NCBI GenBank assembly: GCA_035310145.1
Contig: DATGEL010000093.1
Coordinates: 1-64,000, forward strand
DNA from: Dehalococcoidia bacterium
GTDB lineage: Bacteria; Chloroflexota; Dehalococcoidia; CAUJGQ01
DNA length: 64,000 nt
Direction: 5' to 3'
The notes beneath the pieces were generated by a model. It searched no databases. It had not been told where the DNA came from and saw nothing but the letters and a program-made list of their open reading frames with translations. Below are positions 40,725-47,697 of the stretch, in pieces. Every line of letters starts with the position of its first letter. Position 1 is the stretch's first letter. The translations under genes were made by a program, and so were the position numbers.

Positions 40725-42860
40725 TCAAACGCGGCGCCGGCGCAGGACTGCTGCCCCCAGGCCCACACCAAGCGCACCGACTAGGACCGCGGCCACGATC
40801 GGCAAGCTCCCTTCGCGGCCGGTGCGTGGCGCCGCCGCAGGCGTGACCCGTGCCGGTGCAGCAGGCTCCGTGCTGCTGGCGGCCGCGGCGGTTGCCTGCG
40901 GCGCCGCCGCGGAGGCCGTGGCCCGTGCCAGCAGCGTCTGAACCGGCTCCATGCGCAGCGGATAGCGGTCGAAGAGGGCGTTGATGCCCTGGCCCAGCAC
41001 GGAGATCACGTCGTCGCGCTCGGCGCCGGGCATGGCCGCGTAGGTTACGGAGACCACGACGTTGCTCCGTTGCCAGCGATAGGTCGTCGCGCCGGCCTCC
41101 ATCCACTGACCGCGATAGGCCATGGTCGGCGTGCCGAGCGGGAAGCGCGGCTGCGCAGGCTGTTCTAGCTCTGGAAAATCGTTCGGGGCGAGCGCGGCGG
41201 CAGCGCCGTCCGGCGTGGTGTACAGATCGAACGTCGCGGTCAGGCCGAGCGCGTCCGGCAGGTCGATCACGTAGTCCTGCGACTGGCGCCCCAGCCAGCC
41301 GCGGCCTCGCATCGTCTCCGCCAGCGCGAGCGGATCCTGGCTGCTCACATCCACAACCGGGGCGGGGCTGTTCAGGCTTTGCACGGCGCCGCGGTGGGCG
41401 TTGACCCTGGTTGCGCCCAACTGCATCCAGTCCATGTCCGGCGCGTACTCGTTGAGCAGGCCGTAGATCGTCTCCGGCGGCACCGGCGTGCTGTTCGCTT
41501 GAAAGGCCGGCGGCGCCGGGGCAGCGGCCAGCGCCTGGACCGCGGCGTCGAGCTGCGGATCACGCTCCGTGCGGTAATCGTCCGCCGTGCGCGTGTCGGA
41601 CGCCTCGACGTCCACCGCGAGACCCAGACGATCCACCGTCTGGCCGCCGCGAGCCGTGCGGACTTCCGCCATCGCGATCTGCAGCGCGGCGTCTCCAGGC
41701 AGCGGCAGGAACTTCGCCGTGGCCAGCGCGCCCGCGCTGCGCTCGCCTACCAGCACGGCGCGGCCGGCCTCATGCAAAGTCGAGGCCACGGACTCCGACG
41801 ACGATGCCGAGTTACCGTTGATCAGCACGGCCAGCGGCAGTTGCACCGGCCGCATGGAACCGCTCGCCACGCCTTCCACCAAATGCCCACGTTCGTCGTA
41901 GTGCGTGACCGTCAACGTTGTGCCGGGCAGAAAGCGGCCGAGCAGGCCATCCGCCGTGGCGACGGCGCCGCCCGGGTTGTCGCGCAGGTCGAGCACCAAC
42001 CCCTTCGCCCCGCCGCGTTCGAGCTGGTTGAGCTGCTGATCAAGGTCGGCAAGCAGCAGGCGGCCGTTGCTGTTGGCGAAGCGTGAGCTGGCGAACTCGC
42101 GCAGGCGGATATAGCCCACGTCGCCCGCCAGCATGCGCGTGGTCAGCGCGGGAAAGGCGTACCAGCCGCCCTTGAGCGTGAAATTCGTGCGAGTTCCGGC
42201 GCGGTCGATCGTGACCTTGACGGTCTGCTCATCTTCGCTGAAGGCATCGTCGATGAAGCCCTGTTCGGCGTCGGCGGGCACGGGCGCATCGTCCATGGCT
42301 ACGATCACGTCCCCGGCGTGCAGGCCGGCGAGCTTCGCCTGGCCGTCCGGCGCCAGCTCAGTGACGATCCAGGGGGCATGCTCGGTCGTGTGGATGCCGA
42401 TGCCCCACTCCAGCTCGCGCCCACCGTCATCTCCGAAGCCGACGCCGACGCCGGGCACGAACTGCGTGTGCTGCTCATGCACGCTGGCGGCCATGCCGTT
42501 GGCGACCGCGTAGGCGTAGGTCCGTGCTTGGCTCGGCTTCGGCAGCGTCGCGGCGAACCGCCGATACTGCGCCGAGAATGCGGCGAAGGCGGCGTCAGCA
42601 TCCGCGGGCAACGGCGTGAGCGGCGGAACCTGGGTCTTCCGCGCCGCCGAGGAACGTTGCAGCGCCTCCCAGCCCGCCGAGAGCAGCGCATCGGGATCGA
42701 GCGGCTGGTAGAAGAACTGCAGCAGGTCCGTGTACTCGGCCTGCAGCATCGCCAGCCCCTGCGCGGCCGGATCGCCCGCCGCGCGAACGCGCCGGCCACC
42801 GAAGCTGAGCAGCAGCGCCGGCACGGCCAGCAACACCATGAGCCTGGACCACCGCCGCAT
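40725..42860 (-). CDS. S41 family protease with signal peptide and C-terminal membrane anchor
   Basis: 711 residues. N-terminal Sec signal (RLMVLLAVPALLLSFGG), PDZ-like domain (GIGIHTTEHAPWIV, LAGLHAGDVIVAMDD), S41 core (GDVGYIRLREFASSRF, KGLVLDLRDNPGGAV) with the nucleophile in NGNSASSSESVAS. The usual lysine position reads VGERSAGALATAKF, so the Ser-Lys dyad is not conserved. A long extra C-terminal region of unknown fold ends in an Ala-rich linker, a transmembrane helix and RRRRV. Surface protease paralogous to 17860-19278. GAGAGGAA precedes ATG 42860. Confidence 0.87.
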   Translation of the reverse strand: MRRWSRLMVLLAVPALLLSFGGRRVRAAGDPAAQGLAMLQAEYTDLLQFFYQPLDPDALLSAGWEALQRSSAARKTQVPPLTPLPADADAAFAAFSAQYRRFAATLPKPSQARTYAYAVANGMAASVHEQHTQFVPGVGVGFGDDGGRELEWGIGIHTTEHAPWIVTELAPDGQAKLAGLHAGDVIVAMDDAPVPADAEQGFIDDAFSEDEQTVKVTIDRAGTRTNFTLKGGWYAFPALTTRMLAGDVGYIRLREFASSRFANSNGRLLLADLDQQLNQLERGGAKGLVLDLRDNPGGAVATADGLLGRFLPGTTLTVTHYDERGHLVEGVASGSMRPVQLPLAVLINGNSASSSESVASTLHEAGRAVLVGERSAGALATAKFLPLPGDAALQIAMAEVRTARGGQTVDRLGLAVDVEASDTRTADDYRTERDPQLDAAVQALAAAPAPPAFQANSTPVPPETIYGLLNEYAPDMDWMQLGATRVNAHRGAVQSLNSPAPVVDVSSQDPLALAETMRGRGWLGRQSQDYVIDLPDALGLTATFDLYTTPDGAAAALAPNDFPELEQPAQPRFPLGTPTMAYRGQWMEAGATTYRWQRSNVVVSVTYAAMPGAERDDVISVLGQGINALFDRYPLRMEPVQTLLARATASAAAPQATAAAASSTEPAAPARVTPAAAPRTGREGSLPIVAAVLVGALGVGLGAAVLRRRRV

Positions 42861-43223
42861 CGATTCCTCTCTGTGTCTCGACTGCCGTGGTGAGTGTCGT
42901 CACGCGGGCGCGCTCGCTTCAGTACGCCGGCGAACCGGATCCGCAACCAGCAGCGGCTCTCCGCCTGCCGCTGGTCCGCTGGGCGCCGCCGGCGACAGCC
43001 GCCGTCGCGCAAGGCCGCATCGCGGCCGACCCGAGAGGCGGCCGCGCGCGGCAAGATCCGCGGCTCTTCGGCCGGCGCCGATCGCTGCCACAAAGTCCGT
43101 GCTGAATCGTCCGCCGCGCGGTAGGATGCGGCTGCAGCGAGGGTGTGGGGCGTCCGCGCCGGCGAACTCGGCAGAGGCGCCGGACCAGGGCTTCACCAGG
43201 CAGAACAAACCAGGAGGGGCAGC
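42861..43223. other. Divergent intergenic region between S41 protease and enoyl-CoA hydratase
   Basis: 363 bases. Open frames seen here on either strand are extensions of the flanking genes without family similarity. No clear promoter or hairpin found; AGGAGGGG at 43212 is the ribosome site of the next gene. Confidence 0.4.
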
Positions 43224-44099
43224 GTGGCGGGCACGACGTACGAAGCGATTCTCTACGCGGTCGACGGGCCGGTGGCGACGATCACACTCAACCGGCCGGA
43301 GGCGCTGAACGCGATCAGCCCAACGCTCGAGGCTGAGCTGCACCTCGCGCTCGACGAGGCAGACGCCGACCCGGCCGTGCGCGCCGTCATTCTGACGGGC
43401 GCGGGCCGCGCCTTCTCGGCCGGCTACGACATGGCCGGCCGCAACGAGGACGGACGCATGGGGCCGCTCGATCCCGGCGGCATCAGCCATGCCGAGTATC
43501 TGCGCTGGTGGCACGGCAACGACACGCGCAATGTGCAGAAGCTGCTGCACCTCTGGTATTTGACCAAGCCGGTGATCGCCGCGGTCAACGGCTACGCGAT
43601 GGGCGGCGGCTTCTGGTACTCGACCGCCTGCGACATCACCATCGCCTCGGAACGCGCCGTGTTTGCCCAGCCCGAGGTGCGCCACGTCTCCAACAGCACG
43701 TTTCTCTTCGCGGCGTTGTGCGGCTGGAAGGTGGCAAACCGCTACGTGCTGACCGGCGACCACATCGACGCGGCCGAGGCGTTGCGCATCGGTCTGATCA
43801 ACGAGGTCGTCCCGCACGACGAGTTGCTGCCCGCGACGCGCCGGCTTGCTCTGCGCATCGCCGCCGTGCCCGAACCGTCGGTACGGCTGAACAAGCAGGT
43901 GACGACGTACGGTCTGCTCTCGGCCGGTGTCGCCTCGGGCATGCTGGTCAACGGCCCGCTCTCCGCCCTGGCGCACAGCTCGCACGGACCCGAGCGCGAG
44001 CGGCTGTACGAGGCGCAGCGTCAGGGCGGTATGAAGGCGTTCCTGGCCGCGCGCGACCAGCCCTTCCACCCCGAGCCCTTCGGCCCGAAGTCGCGCTAG
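43224..44099 (+). CDS. Enoyl-CoA hydratase/isomerase family protein
   Basis: 291 residues. GPVATITLNRPEALNAIS, AVILTGAGRAFSAGYDMAG (oxyanion-hole strand), KPVIAAVNGYAMGGGFWYSTACDITIAS and PEVRHVSNSTFLFA are the crotonase-fold hallmarks. The second catalytic glutamate of classical hydratases is replaced (QPEVRHVSN), so hydratase, isomerase or another crotonase activity is possible. GTG 43224 has AGGAGGGG upstream. Convergent with the small regulator gene at 44117. Confidence 0.9.
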   Translation: MAGTTYEAILYAVDGPVATITLNRPEALNAISPTLEAELHLALDEADADPAVRAVILTGAGRAFSAGYDMAGRNEDGRMGPLDPGGISHAEYLRWWHGNDTRNVQKLLHLWYLTKPVIAAVNGYAMGGGFWYSTACDITIASERAVFAQPEVRHVSNSTFLFAALCGWKVANRYVLTGDHIDAAEALRIGLINEVVPHDELLPATRRLALRIAAVPEPSVRLNKQVTTYGLLSAGVASGMLVNGPLSALAHSSHGPERERLYEAQRQGGMKAFLAARDQPFHPEPFGPKSR

Positions 44100-44108
44100 C
44101 CGCTGTGC

Positions 44109-44121
44109 CCTGTTCCCTATG
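44109..44121. repeat. Short heptamer repeat
   Basis: CCTGTTC followed by CCTAT at the convergent junction. On the minus strand its TAG is the stop codon of the gene at 44117. Confidence 0.6.
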
Positions 44122-44446
44122 AATCCTCGGCGCCGAACAAGGTCTTGCGATAGAGCGTGCCGGACTTGGTCTTCTCCAGCCGCGGCGCCAGCGTCAGCTC
44201 GCCGCGATCGATGCGCCGCAAGAACTCCTCCAGGGCGAAGTGCACCACTTCGGAGGAGGAGATCTCCGTGCTCGCCGCCAGCAGGCGGATGCGCTCTTGC
44301 AGCGCTTTGGGCAGGTAGTAGGTGCCCTTGTCGGGCAGCACGCGGGCCGGCTTCTTGGGCCGCACGCCGAGGCGGCGCACCTGCGTCTCCGCCTGGGCAC
44401 GGCTGAAGGGATCGTCGCCGAGGCCGGCGCGGCGGCTCATCGTCAT
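44117..44446 (-). CDS. Small ribbon-helix-helix-like partner of ParA
   Basis: 109 residues. Basic Pro-rich N-terminus then KGTYYLPKALQERIRLLAASTEISSSEVVHFALEEFLRR, a strand-helix-helix pattern typical of ribbon-helix-helix DNA-binding proteins. It starts 52 bases after the ParA stop on the same strand, the arrangement of a ParA with a small centromere-binding partner. The TAG stop is formed by a heptamer repeat. ATG 44446 or 44440. Confidence 0.78.
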   Translation of the reverse strand: MTMSRRAGLGDDPFSRAQAETQVRRLGVRPKKPARVLPDKGTYYLPKALQERIRLLAASTEISSSEVVHFALEEFLRRIDRGELTLAPRLEKTKSGTLYRKTLFGAEDS

Positions 44447-44497
44447 CGTTTGGCAGATCCTTCTCGGCAGTAGGCGGCGGGCGTCGCAACCATGCCT

Positions 44498-45241
44498 TCA
44501 GGTGTGCGCCACGCGGTCGGTGAAGCGGGCGTAGTCCTCGGCGCCGATCGATTGCGGCGCGTATTCGTAGATCGTCTTGTGGTGACCCGCCGCCTCTGAG
44601 ACGCGCACGTTCTTGCGAATCGGCTCCGCCACGATGCCGTCGTAGTGTTCGGCAAGCAGGGCGACGGCGGCGCGGCTTTTGCGGTCGCGCGCGTCGTAGA
44701 AGGTCGGCAGGATGGCGCGCACGCCCAGCGCGTAGCCCTCGCGCTGCATCTCGTCTACCGTGGCCAGGTGCTCCCGCGCCCCGTCGAGCGCCAGGTAGTC
44801 GCAGGAGACCGGCAAGATGACCTCGGCGGCCGCGACCAGCGCGTTCATGTTCAACACATCGAGCGAGGGAGCACAGTCCAGCAGCACGAAATCGTAGGCA
44901 CGGGCAACAGGCCGCAAGGCGTTGAGCAGCAGCTCCTCGCGCCGGCGGCGGCTGGTCAGTATTTCCTTCGCCTCGGCCAGGTTCTTGGCGGCCGGCAGCA
45001 CAGCCAGCCGCGGCCGCACCCGGTAGATCGCCGCCTCCGCGGCCAGGCCGCGCACGAGCACGTCGAAGACCGTGCGCTCTGGTTCGAGGCTGAAGTACTT
45101 TGCGATCTGGCCCTGCGCGTCGAGATCAACGAGCAGTGTGTTGAAGCCGGCGGCCGCAAGCCCGGCGCCGAGATTGACGACCGTGGTGGTCTTGCCGACG
45201 CCGCCCTTCTGGTTGGCGACGGCGATCGTTCGCGCAGCCAA
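44498..45241 (-). CDS. ParA family partition ATPase
   Basis: 247 residues from TTG 45241, which sits five bases after GGAGG. Deviant Walker A NQKGGVGKTTTVVNLG (residues about 9-24), switch region VDLDAQGQIAKYF, and DFVLLDCAPSLDVLNMNAL. ATP-dependent dimerisation and DNA binding drive plasmid, chromosome or cargo positioning. The upstream frame extension to 45298 has a second TTG but no ribosome site. With the small RHH-like partner it forms an orphan par unit in a chromosome-like setting, so cargo other than a chromosome (an organelle or protein cluster) is possible. Confidence 0.9.
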   Translation of the reverse strand: MAARTIAVANQKGGVGKTTTVVNLGAGLAAAGFNTLLVDLDAQGQIAKYFSLEPERTVFDVLVRGLAAEAAIYRVRPRLAVLPAAKNLAEAKEILTSRRRREELLLNALRPVARAYDFVLLDCAPSLDVLNMNALVAAAEVILPVSCDYLALDGAREHLATVDEMQREGYALGVRAILPTFYDARDRKSRAAVALLAEHYDGIVAEPIRKNVRVSEAAGHHKTIYEYAPQSIGAEDYARFTDRVAHT

Positions 45242-45326
45242 GCGCTCCTCCCCATCTCCTTGGCCCTCCGGGCGCCGAACGCCGGCACGTGCCGGCAAAA
45301 GCCCCCGGCAGCGACCGGGCGATGCT

Positions 45327-45355
45327 GTTATAGCATAACAAAACTGCCGGGCAAA
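45327..45355 (-). promoter_or_regulatory. parA promoter overlapping palindromic operator
   Basis: Minus strand TTTGCC (45355-45350), 17-base spacer, TATAAC (45332-45327). The -10 box lies in the palindrome TGTTAT-N3-ATAACA (45326-45340), a likely autoregulatory or partition site for the RHH-like partner. Confidence 0.7.
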
Positions 45356-45411
45356 GGCGGGACTTGACCGCTTATCGCCTGGGCGAGCGTCGGAACGAGG
45401 TCGCGCAAGGG

Positions 45412-46212
45412 CTACGCGACGTGCACGGTGATCCGGCAGGTGCGGCCAAGCACGATGATGTCGCCGTCCTTGAGCGGTTGCGGATCCTTGGCGAGCACGG
45501 CGGCGCCGTTGATCGTGCTGCCGTTGGTCGAGCCCAGGTCTTCGAACTTGAGCACGTCGCCCTCGCGGAAGATGCGGCCGTGGCGGCGCGAGACGGCGTG
45601 CACACGCTCGCCCGCCTCGATCACGATGTCGTTGCCGTCGAAGTCGAGTTCCGGGTAGATGCCCGACTCGGCGTCGCGCCTGCCGATCGTCACCTCGTCG
45701 CCCTGCATCTCGTAGCGGCTGCTGGCGGCGGGCCCGCTCAGGTCGAAGGCGATCTGCAGCCCGGACGGCGGGGACGGCGGCGCGGGGATCGACATCGTCG
45801 GCGCCGCGGCGCTATCGGCGGGCGCGGGCGCGGGAGCCTGCTGATCGGTTGGGACAGCGGCCTGCGGCGGGGTCGCGGGCGTCGTGGCGGCGGCGGGCGC
45901 CGCCTCCGCCGCTGCTCCGGCGGGCGGCTGGTCGGTAAGCGGCTGGCCGCAGTTGTCGCAGAAGGCGCCCGAGACCGGCGCAGCGGCGCCGCAGTGCGGA
46001 CAGGTGGTCGGCGTTGGCGGCGTCTGCAGCATGCGCTGGAACTCTGCGTCGGAGTACGCGAGCGAGCCAGCGCCCGCGGGCGAGGAGCCCGCGCCGCTGG
46101 CGCCGGCGATGGTGGCCGCCGCTGCCGCCGGCGCCGCGCTCAGATCGCTGCCGCAATCGAGGCAGTACTGCTCGCCGGCCGGATTCTCCTTACCGCAGGC
46201 TGGACATTTCAT
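45412..46212 (-). CDS. FHA-domain protein with two zinc ribbons
   Basis: 266 residues. Two zinc ribbons (CPACGKENPAGEQYCLDCG, CPHCGAAAPVSGAFCDNCG) flank an Ala-rich linker; a long Ala/Pro region follows; the C-terminal 100 residues are an FHA domain with IGRRDAES, VSRRHGRIF and DLGSTNGSTING carrying the Arg, Ser, His and Asn of the phosphothreonine pocket. Binds phosphorylated partners, probably those acted on by the operon's PP2C. Third gene of the PP2C-vWA-FHA operon. GAGGCGGAA precedes ATG 46212. Confidence 0.9.
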   Translation of the reverse strand: MKCPACGKENPAGEQYCLDCGSDLSAAPAAAAATIAGASGAGSSPAGAGSLAYSDAEFQRMLQTPPTPTTCPHCGAAAPVSGAFCDNCGQPLTDQPPAGAAAEAAPAAATTPATPPQAAVPTDQQAPAPAPADSAAAPTMSIPAPPSPPSGLQIAFDLSGPAASSRYEMQGDEVTIGRRDAESGIYPELDFDGNDIVIEAGERVHAVSRRHGRIFREGDVLKFEDLGSTNGSTINGAAVLAKDPQPLKDGDIIVLGRTCRITVHVA

Positions 46213-46329
46213 CGTTCCGCCTCGATTGCGACCCCTCGGCCGCCGGTGTGTTGGTTGGACTCCGCCGCCTCTATGCTAACCGAAGCGGCAATTTCTGCGG
46301 AAGGCGTCCGCCTTCGCGGCGTGACGGGC

Positions 46330-47667
46330 TTAGCTGAGTTTGGTCGTGCCACGCGTCTGGTCGCCGGCCAGCTTGCGGGTGCCGGAGCTGACCTCGCCCT
46401 GGCGCACTTCCGACTGCATCTGCTCGATCGCCGCCATGTCGCCTTGCAGCTTTGCCGTGGCCGCGCTGTCGCCGCGCTGCTGCGCCTGCGAGAGCAGCTT
46501 GCCCGTCACCTGGCGCGCCTCGTCCAGCAGCTTGCCGGTCTGCGCCGCCTGCTCGCCGGAAAGCCGGCCGGTCTGCGTCGCCACCACGGCCTGCTTGATC
46601 AGGTCGGCCTTGCGAAGCTCGCCGGCATAGTGATCGACCTGCACGTTGACCTGCGCCGCCAGCGAACGGTCCTCCGTGAACTCCACGAACACCTGGCCGC
46701 CATCGGGCCGCTCCGACTGGTTGTAGGCGTTGGCACCGGGCATGTCGTACGCGATCTGCATGAAGCCGGGGCGCTTCTTGCCAGCCGCGGCCTGCGGCGG
46801 CATCGAAAAGCCGATGAGAAAGTCGCGCTCCTCCTCCGAGGCCAGATTCGGCAGGGAGATACGCACGTTGCGCTCGTCCAGGCGGTTCACCTGCAGGTCC
46901 ACCGCGGCGGGGAAGACCTGCGAGACCTGGCCGATCTGCACGTTGGCGATCACGGTGAGCTGCAGCGTGGCGTTGGTGATCGTGACGCCCTGCGTCTCCT
47001 GGAACTCCTGCGTGAGGTTGTTGACGAGCTGCTGCGAGTCCTGGATGTAGCGCGTGTTGCCGCGTGTGCGGTCGGCAATCTCGCGCAGCAGCACCTCGTT
47101 GTAGGTCTCGCCCACGCCGTAGGTCGAGATCGGCATGCTCTGCTCGTTGGCGTAGAAGTTGTTTTGCAGAAACTCCTGCAAGGGGCGGGCGTCGCTGCTG
47201 TCGTTCTGGCCGTCGGTGAAGAAGATGATGCGGCCAGCGCGGTTCTGAAGCACCGCCTGCAGCCCGCGGAAAGCCTCGCGCAGCCCCAGCGACATGTAGG
47301 TGCCGCCGCCGGCGCGAATGCGGTCGATCGCCGCGTTCGCCTGTGCCTTGCCGCCGGCGTCCATCACCGCGGGTCCAAAAGCCGTCGCCGCGGATGAGGA
47401 GAAGAGCACGAGCACGATCGTGTCGTCCGCGGTGGCCAGGTCCACGATCTCACGCACGGCGTACTTGGCCCACTCGATCTTGGTGCTGCCCTGCATCGAC
47501 TCGTTCATCGAGCCGGAGACATCGAGCACGATCGCCGTGGCACGCTGCGTCGTGCCGCCCTGCACCGGCGCCTTGACCGAGGCCAGCGCGTAGTTAGCAG
47601 TGTCCGCGTCGCCGACTGTCACGTACGGGCGCAGCACCTGCGTGTTGACGCTGAACTGGTTCGCCAC
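46330..47667 (-). CDS. vWA-domain protein with GTxKL C-terminal repeats
   Basis: 445 residues. vWA domain (about 40-230) with an intact MIDAS: VLDVSGSMNES, a GGGTYMSLGLREA threonine and FFTDGQND aspartate. Beta-rich middle, then a helical C-terminal region. The last residues hold two GT[RT]KL motifs (SSGTRKL and RGTTKL), possible phosphothreonine docking sites for the FHA partner. GTG 47667 is preferred because AGGAGG ends six bases before it; the ATG two codons upstream touches that site. 31 bases after the PP2C stop, hence co-transcribed. Confidence 0.88.
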   Translation of the reverse strand: MANQFSVNTQVLRPYVTVGDADTANYALASVKAPVQGGTTQRATAIVLDVSGSMNESMQGSTKIEWAKYAVREIVDLATADDTIVLVLFSSSAATAFGPAVMDAGGKAQANAAIDRIRAGGGTYMSLGLREAFRGLQAVLQNRAGRIIFFTDGQNDSSDARPLQEFLQNNFYANEQSMPISTYGVGETYNEVLLREIADRTRGNTRYIQDSQQLVNNLTQEFQETQGVTITNATLQLTVIANVQIGQVSQVFPAAVDLQVNRLDERNVRISLPNLASEEERDFLIGFSMPPQAAAGKKRPGFMQIAYDMPGANAYNQSERPDGGQVFVEFTEDRSLAAQVNVQVDHYAGELRKADLIKQAVVATQTGRLSGEQAAQTGKLLDEARQVTGKLLSQAQQRGDSAATAKLQGDMAAIEQMQSEVRQGEVSSGTRKLAGDQTRGTTKLS

Positions 47668-47697
47668 ACCCATCCTCCTGCTCGCCCGCGCTGGCGG

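Noticed and set aside
45364-47397. A 677-codon plus-strand open frame over the FHA and vWA genes
   Set aside because: Antisense to two recognisable proteins; low-complexity Arg/Gly/Ala composition.
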